45,133 nt of DNA from Desulfobacteraceae bacterium (GTDB lineage: Bacteria > Desulfobacterota > DSM-4660 > Desulfatiglandales > Desulfatiglandaceae): the NCBI GenBank assembly GCA_016844935.1, contig JAERTK010000328.1:1-45133 (forward strand), in the 5' to 3' direction. Below the pieces are notes generated by a model. It did no database searches. It was given only the letters and a program-made list of their open reading frames with translations, and was not told where the DNA came from. Of the stretch, positions 40,970 to 45,133 are shown piece by piece; the stretch's first letter is position 1; each line of letters starts with the position of its first letter. Made by a program: the position numbers and the translations under genes.

Positions 40970-41674
40970 TTATGAAAATAGCCTGATCAATTCATTGATG
41001 TTTTCAAGGATCATGTGCGGATTTTCAGCCATGAGCGTTTCGCGATCATCCAGGCCGCTTAAAACCCCGATAGCCATCATTCCCGCGGCATTGGCGGCCC
41101 GGATATCCACATGGGAGTCCCCCACATAAACACATTTCCCGGCGCTCACCCCCAATCGTTCGCTGCAGACGATCAAAGGATCGGGGAAGGGTTTTTTCCT
41201 GGGGGCGTCTTCAATGGTGATCACCACGTCCAGGTGTTCTTTGATGCGGTTTTTTTGGAGGGGCAGAAGTTTTCTGTCAATGTACAGCCGTTCCGTTGAT
41301 GTGACGATGCCAATGGGGATTCTTAAGCCCACAAGCCTGTTAAAGAGCCGGGGAACCCCGTGAAACAGTTTGACCCGGGTCTCAAAAGTACTTCGTGATG
41401 TATTTCTACCAACCACCAAGAATTCTTTAATAATTTCTTCTTTTCGATGTCGCAGGTTCTCGGGGATCAGCCGTTCAATGACCGCCATTCCCCCGCCGGT
41501 CATGAATTCAGCCACCACGCTCCTGGGTGCCGGGGGCAGTCCGATGGTTTCAAGGATGGTTTCCATCAATTCAAAGTAAACCGGGACCGAATCGATGAGG
41601 GTGCCGTCCAGGTCAAAGATGACACAGTTGATATCGGGGGCTTTTGAATTCGTGGCGTCTTTTTTTGCAGCCAA
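40970..41674 (-). CDS. HAD-superfamily hydrolase (phosphoglycolate phosphatase-like)
   Basis: 234 residues with the HAD motifs: nucleophile FDLDGTLIDS (motif I), IVTST (motif II), a Lys in APRKKPFPDP (motif III) and GDSHVD (motif IV). A helical cap follows motif I, as in phosphoglycolate and beta-phosphoglucomutase relatives. The substrate is unknown. The likely start is TTG at 41674, with AGGAG 5 bases upstream; this places it 25 bases after the stop of the alpha/beta hydrolase. Longer in-frame starts overlap that gene and add a non-conserved extension. Confidence 0.85.
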   Translation of the reverse strand: MAAKKDATNSKAPDINCVIFDLDGTLIDSVPVYFELMETILETIGLPPAPRSVVAEFMTGGGMAVIERLIPENLRHRKEEIIKEFLVVGRNTSRSTFETRVKLFHGVPRLFNRLVGLRIPIGIVTSTERLYIDRKLLPLQKNRIKEHLDVVITIEDAPRKKPFPDPLIVCSERLGVSAGKCVYVGDSHVDIRAANAAGMMAIGVLSGLDDRETLMAENPHMILENINELIRLFS

Positions 41675-41699
41675 AAGCGCTCCTTCCTGGGAGGGGGAT

Positions 41700-42515
41700 T
41701 CAGGGTTGCATGAACCGCCTGAGGGCCTCAAAATACCGTTTTCCCCCAACGACCCATGTGTCATTGTGGCCCGCACCCTCAATGGCATAAAATGCCTTAG
41801 GCTCAGGCGCGGCCCCAAAGAGCGTTTCTCCCATGGCGAAGGGGATGATTTCGTCCCGGTTGCCGTGGATGATCAGCTTCGGGATGGTGATGTGCTCAAT
41901 TTTTTTCAGGTTGTTGTAGTGGGACGGCAGAAAAGGGGATAGAAGGGCGAAGAGCGGCATGGTTCGGGCCATGGCTTTTGTGGAAGTGAATGCGCTCTCC
42001 AGAATCAGGCGGTTTGCCTGTCTTTTTACGGCAATCTCCGTGGCCACAGCCGCCCCCAGGGATCGACCGAACAAGATAATGCGATCCGGGGGAATCCCCA
42101 ATTTGTTTTTGAGATAGTCGTAAGCCGCCAACCCGTCCAGATACACCCCTTCCCTGGAAGGGCGCCCTTTGCTTTTTCCGTATCCCCGGTAGTCATAGAT
42201 AAACACCTGAAATCCAAGGGACAGAAGCTTCTGGATATTATGGAGGCGGTGACTGATATTGCCGGCATTGCCGTGACAGAAAAGGATGACCGGGGATTTC
42301 CCGGGCAGGGGGAAAAACCATCCATGGAGTTTCGTTTGGTCGGATGCTTTAAAGGTTATGGACTCATATGGCAGATCCATCCGATCTGGGGTCATGTCAA
42401 AACCGGTTTGGGGATGGAACACAAAAAAGTTTTCAATTTGAGAATAAAAGCAGATGAAAATAATGACCCCCAGAAGCGGAATCAGGATGATTGATTTTTT
42501 CCGAAGAACAAGCAT
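41700..42515 (-). CDS. membrane-anchored alpha/beta hydrolase
   Basis: 271 residues with a single N-terminal membrane helix (about 8-26) followed by a serine-hydrolase fold. The oxyanion loop is HGNAGN (81-86), the nucleophile is Ser152 in GRSLGA, and the triad is completed by Asp221 (HGNRDE) and His250 (GAGHND). It resembles the BEM46/YfhR group of hydrolases, whose physiological substrates are mostly unknown. The gene is likely the first of a two-gene unit with the HAD phosphatase. Confidence 0.88.
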   Translation of the reverse strand: MLVLRKKSIILIPLLGVIIFICFYSQIENFFVFHPQTGFDMTPDRMDLPYESITFKASDQTKLHGWFFPLPGKSPVILFCHGNAGNISHRLHNIQKLLSLGFQVFIYDYRGYGKSKGRPSREGVYLDGLAAYDYLKNKLGIPPDRIILFGRSLGAAVATEIAVKRQANRLILESAFTSTKAMARTMPLFALLSPFLPSHYNNLKKIEHITIPKLIIHGNRDEIIPFAMGETLFGAAPEPKAFYAIEGAGHNDTWVVGGKRYFEALRRFMQP

Positions 42516-42567
42516 TGGCTCGCAATCTTTCTAAGCGCGTGTAGTGCCATTCATAAAAAGAAGGTTT

Positions 42568-42595
42568 CATGGGGCAAAAATAAAAGCCCCCGCAT
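42568..42595 (-). terminator. weak candidate terminator
   Basis: GGGGC (42571-42575) and GCCCC (42586-42590) form a short stem with partial outer pairing (ATG/CAT). On the minus strand it is followed by CCTTCTTTTT. It could end transcription coming from the AT-rich region to the right. Confidence 0.3.
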
Positions 42596-42678
42596 CAGAA
42601 TATGGCTTTAATTCTATTGCTGAATCCAAATTTTTGCAATAGCATCCCTGAAATAAGCTGAAACAAGGAGGTCTTTGG

Positions 42679-42822
42679 GTGCCCTGGCGGAAATATCACA
42701 CAATCTGGTTTGTCATGGCCTTCGGGTGGGTGGCCCTCTATGTGGTACGTATGGGGATTTCGCCCGTGGGTGAAAAAAGTTGGAGAGAACCACAAGTTTT
42801 ATGTCATCCAAAAAAACGATAA
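42679..42822 (+). pseudogene. 5' fragment of an MFS transporter gene
   Basis: GTG at 42679 with an ideal GGAGG 7 bases upstream starts a frame reading VPWRKYHTIWFVMAFGWVAL then YVVRMGISPV. This is the characteristic N-terminus and first helix of a major-facilitator transporter. After about codon 30 (42768) the sequence changes abruptly, loses membrane character and stops at 42822. Base composition also turns AT-rich here. It is therefore the remaining stump of a gene truncated by insertion or deletion; the rest is not in the window. Confidence 0.55.
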
Positions 42823-42843
42823 GATACAGCAATCTCACCATGA

Positions 42844-43194
42844 TCATTCAGGACAACTATATACGTTACCAGAAAGAGTAACGTTTGTTTGCCCACCAGC
42901 GCCGTCAGAACCTCTCGTATTACCAGCACGTTGAGTTAGTATAACGACAAGGTTTCCTCCCATAGCGGCTGCTTTGTTTTTCAGATCGTTGCGAGCGCCT
43001 GTTTCTAAATTCTTGTTTGAAGTCACAACCCCCGTTAAAAAGTTCCCCTGATTTCCAGTCACTTCACCCAAAAACTTACATTCATTCCCTGGTTCTGTAT
43101 TTGTAATTCTGACGCGTTCTGCTCCAGGACGAACCTGAACAGCGCTACAACCTGAAAACAATAAAGCAGCTAGTAAAAAGCATAAAATTTTCAT
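42844..43194 (-). CDS. DUF4156-family lipoprotein
   Basis: 116 residues with a lipoprotein signal (LLAALLFSGC, lipid-modified Cys about 16). A DUF4156-like domain follows, whose landmarks are CKFLGEVTGNQGNFLTG and ARNDLKNKAAAMGGNLVV. The family is mainly gammaproteobacterial, sits in the outer or inner membrane and has no known function. The gene is AT-rich with many A/T third positions, unlike its left neighbours, and lies between the truncated MFS gene and the IS91-type transposase, so recent transfer is likely. AGGAGA lies upstream of the ATG at 43194. Confidence 0.82.
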   Translation of the reverse strand: MKILCFLLAALLFSGCSAVQVRPGAERVRITNTEPGNECKFLGEVTGNQGNFLTGVVTSNKNLETGARNDLKNKAAAMGGNLVVILTQRAGNTRGSDGAGGQTNVTLSGNVYSCPE

Positions 43195-43561
43195 AATTTC
43201 AATCTCCTGATTTTCTATAAATTAGGGTTGGCAGGAATATCTGAGACTGATGGGACAACAAAAAACGTCTCATGTCAAGGATAATTGGTTTTCAGGAACT
43301 CTTTTGTAGTGATGAATAAGTGCCGAGAAGGTGATAAGACGTTGCTTTTCTGAAGTACGACTATAGAGAAAACCGGATTGTAGGTCAAGGAAAAAGGACT
43401 ACAACATGTGTGGTGTTGGTCTGGAAGGAATCAAACGTATTTTCAAAGAGGTCGGGATAGCCCCATAGATGAGGCCTGACATGTCGCGACAGCTTGGAAA
43501 TCAAGGCTATTTTGGTCTAAGTCGGACATAGCTGTACATCAAATCCTCAGGAGTTTTTAAA
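43195..43561. other. AT-rich intergenic region beside the transposase
   Basis: No convincing gene is seen. The left part should carry the promoter of the DUF4156 gene (a TATAGA-like box lies upstream of its ribosome site). The right part lies just beyond the transposase stop, where IS91-type elements keep their replication origin (oriIS). It contains a perfect 10-bp palindrome TGTCGCGACA (43482-43491) followed by CTTGG, a candidate for oriIS and a CTTG/CAAG-type target. A 20-codon ORF beginning at 43405 (MCGVGLEGIK) is too short to support. Confidence 0.4.
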
Positions 43562-44899
43562 TCATGAAACATATGCCTCGATTGGGTATTCAGGATCATA
43601 ATAAAGATGATCCTCACAGGAAGGCAACTGAGAATCAGATATGTCTATGCCGGATTTTAAGGCCCCGGTTTTAGGCGGCGGCCTGGCCTTTTTCTCCCAC
43701 AGCCCAAGATGCCGGAGTATCTTTTTTATGATTTCGGGACGCTCAATGATGCTGATGACTTTCATTTTTCCAGAACATCCGGGGCAAGTTAAAGGATCTA
43801 CTTCGTAGATTTTCTGAATAAGGCGCGCCCAGTTCCGTTTGTATTCCTTGGCTGAACCGTCGGATTGCAGAATGGAAGGGATGAGTTCGTCCTGATCGTT
43901 CTTTTTGCGTTTGCCCCTGGCCACATTGCTGTAGAAGCCCACATACCGAACCATCTGTTGTCCTTTATTCGGGACATGAGAACACATTGCCGCCAGCCAC
44001 TCCAAGGCATCAAAAACTTTCTCCTCTTTCCCGTCCTTGGACTGATAAATCACCTTTGATTCTTCTGGAATGTATGTCATTCTTTCCTGAGAAAACGAAG
44101 CCCGAATAATGTAACGAGCGAGGTTTTCCATGGCGTCTTCACTCCCCGGCTGAATTCTGGAACCACAGAAAACATTGAAACCCGAGTGCCGCCATCCGAA
44201 AACCATTTCCACCAGATCCCCGGTGATTTTCTCTTTTTTCAGGAGTATCTTGAAAACCTTGCGCCGGAATATCTCCTCCAGGTGTTTCAGTTCAAACAAG
44301 GGCGCCACGCGGAACATGCCGTTTCCATAAAAACAACCATCCGTGCACAGAACATGGAGGTGGGGATGCCATCCCAGGAAATCCCCGAAAGAATGTATGG
44401 CGATAACAGCCCCCGGAACTGCGTCTTCTTCCGGCACGACTTCCTGAAAGACCTCCTTCAAGGTCTCCCAGGCGCAACGGCTGAGTTCTGAAAGCAGCTT
44501 TCGGTCATAGAGAAAATACCGGCGCAGGATTTTGGGTATACTGAAGACAAAATGACGATGTGGAACCTCCTTGAGGACTTCCTCGCAAAGCCATTCACCA
44601 AATTCTACGACGCGCTTCTGATGACAGGATGGACAGAAATGTCTTCGTTTGCAAGAAAATGCGAGCAAATATTCATGGCCGCAGTCCCCACATTTGACCC
44701 TTGCAAATCCGTTATGCAGGATGCCGCAGTCCAGGTAGCGGTAGATGACCTGTTTGATGTACGGCCGGAAGAAACCGTATTTCTTTGTGAACTGATCGTC
44801 ATAGACCTGTTCCAGTTTTTCAAAATTGTCCTCGATACACTGGTAGTATTGTGATTTCTGGGGCTTTCGGGGCTGGTAAACGGGGGATATGTTGGGCAT
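43562..44899 (-). CDS. IS91-family transposase
   Basis: 445 residues. The N-terminal zinc-binding region contains CGDCGHEY (70-77) and FSCKRRHFCPSCHQKR (81-96). The HUH motif is HPHLH (178-182) in GWHPHLHVLCTDG, which binds the catalytic metal. Downstream tyrosines in NLARYIIRASFS and VRYVGFYSNVARGKRK are candidates for the DNA-nicking residues. The C-terminal CPGCSGKMKVISII zinc pair is typical of IS91-type enzymes. The frame is complete, so the element may still be active. Length fits IS91-type transposases (about 400-500). Confidence 0.93.
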   Translation of the reverse strand: MPNISPVYQPRKPQKSQYYQCIEDNFEKLEQVYDDQFTKKYGFFRPYIKQVIYRYLDCGILHNGFARVKCGDCGHEYLLAFSCKRRHFCPSCHQKRVVEFGEWLCEEVLKEVPHRHFVFSIPKILRRYFLYDRKLLSELSRCAWETLKEVFQEVVPEEDAVPGAVIAIHSFGDFLGWHPHLHVLCTDGCFYGNGMFRVAPLFELKHLEEIFRRKVFKILLKKEKITGDLVEMVFGWRHSGFNVFCGSRIQPGSEDAMENLARYIIRASFSQERMTYIPEESKVIYQSKDGKEEKVFDALEWLAAMCSHVPNKGQQMVRYVGFYSNVARGKRKKNDQDELIPSILQSDGSAKEYKRNWARLIQKIYEVDPLTCPGCSGKMKVISIIERPEIIKKILRHLGLWEKKARPPPKTGALKSGIDISDSQLPSCEDHLYYDPEYPIEAYVS

Positions 44900-44900
44900 C

Positions 44901-44989
44901 TCCGGTCTCTTTTGGAGAGATTACCCAGAAATCAATACTGTAAGTTACACTGTAAGTCAAGCCTGGAAGAGCAGTAGGAAGAGACCGGA
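44901..44989. repeat. 11-bp inverted repeat and direct repeat upstream of transposase
   Basis: TCCGGTCTCTT (44901-44911) and its exact complement AAGAGACCGGA (44979-44989) flank the transposase leader. Between them ACTGTAAGT occurs twice (44937-44945 and 44949-44957) with a 12-base period. These could be the terIS end or a control region for the transposase. The remaining bases to 45133 contain no supported gene; a short plus-strand frame from 45071 is open at the edge. Confidence 0.5.
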
Positions 44990-45133
44990 ATTACCGATCA
45001 AAACGCAGGCTGATAATGCCTGGATTCAGATTGGGATGGCAGGATGTCACCGTCGGGAAGGTTGGAACCCATGAATGGCGGCATGAGGAGACCCTTGACA
45101 AAATCTGATAGTGAAATCGGTCAGCCTGTAAAC

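Larger units (their letters stand above)
43482..44989 (-). mobile_element. IS91-family (Y2/HUH) insertion sequence, ends approximate
   Basis: Defined by its intact-looking transposase. These elements move by rolling circle, lack classical terminal inverted repeats and make no target duplication, so the borders cannot be fixed by eye. The left limit is set at the 10-bp palindrome (possible oriIS) and the right limit at the inverted repeat upstream of the transposase (possible terIS). Rolling-circle elements can mobilise DNA next to their origin end, which here is the DUF4156 gene side. Confidence 0.45.

Noticed and set aside
42595-42795. Minus-strand 66-codon frame near the MFS stump
   Set aside because: It is antisense to the MFS N-terminal segment, which has a good start and family-like sequence.
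45071-45133. Start of a plus-strand gene at the right edge
   Set aside because: Only 21 codons are visible, with no recognisable motif or clear ribosome site.
1-45133. tRNA, rRNA genes and CRISPR arrays
   Set aside because: Read for clover-leaf ends, rRNA-like blocks and regularly spaced repeats; none were seen. A covariance-model search would be needed to exclude small RNAs.

Overview
The window reads as chromosomal DNA of a Gram-negative anaerobe, most likely a sulfate-reducing Desulfobacterota (Desulfobacterales-like). This is inferred from gene content, not from a search. The content includes KDO synthesis (kdsB), a tungsten-type aldehyde:ferredoxin oxidoreductase with its own MoaD-like protein, DUF1847 and DUF2889 genes, a TRAP transporter, a sigma-54/AcoR-type regulator, DUF1538 membrane proteins and a YidD-like protein. 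Most of the window is moderately GC-rich and densely coding. The right end, from about 42.8 kb, is visibly more AT-rich and looks acquired.

Layout. 1-1905 (-): a sensor histidine kinase cut by the window edge, with a duplicated GAF domain. 2.1-5.4 kb (+): consensus promoter, zinc-ribbon protein, queD, kdsB, recJ. 5.4-7.9 kb (-): hflK, hflC and a double-ACT protein. 8.1-11.5 kb (+): an exported YidD-like protein with a TPR/membrane partner, then two DUF1538 membrane proteins and a P-II-like protein. 11.5-21.3 kb (-): ten co-directional genes forming an ABC importer for a polyol- or sugar-like solute, an alcohol dehydrogenase, a DUF362 protein, LipB, a free-standing lipoyl domain and an SDR dehydrogenase. 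A strong -24/-12 promoter lies at their head, and a divergent sigma-54 activator (21.6-23.4 kb) faces them across a region with GAACA/TGTTC half-sites. 23.5-27.6 kb (-): a ZnuA-like protein and a dctQMP TRAP operon, each unit separated by a visible promoter or terminator. 27.6-34.8 kb (-): a long run valS-nadC-znuC-znuB-hypothetical-trmH-small membrane protein-pseudoreceiver, with a 31-35 bp-arm palindrome inserted just before trmH. 34.8-36.9 kb (-): an IHF/HU-like protein, a receiver-PAS protein and a very acidic protein, ending in a perfect 13-bp terminator stem. 37.0-40.9 kb (+): a small coupled ORF, AOR, MoaD-like, DUF1847 and DUF2889. 41.0-42.5 kb (-): alpha/beta hydrolase and HAD phosphatase. 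42.7-45.1 kb: the 5' stump of an MFS transporter gene, then AT-rich DNA with a DUF4156 lipoprotein and an IS91-family (Y2/HUH) transposase.

The most interesting system is the 11.5-23.4 kb block. A single sigma-54 promoter appears to drive solute import, solute oxidation and a lipoyl-carrier module (lipoyl domain plus LipB) that has no 2-oxoacid dehydrogenase E1 or E3 gene nearby. The two transporter ATPases are asymmetric: both motif defects fall in the same composite ATP site. The DUF1538 pair with a P-II-like protein and the AOR-MoaD-DUF1847-DUF2889 cluster are the next most interesting modules.
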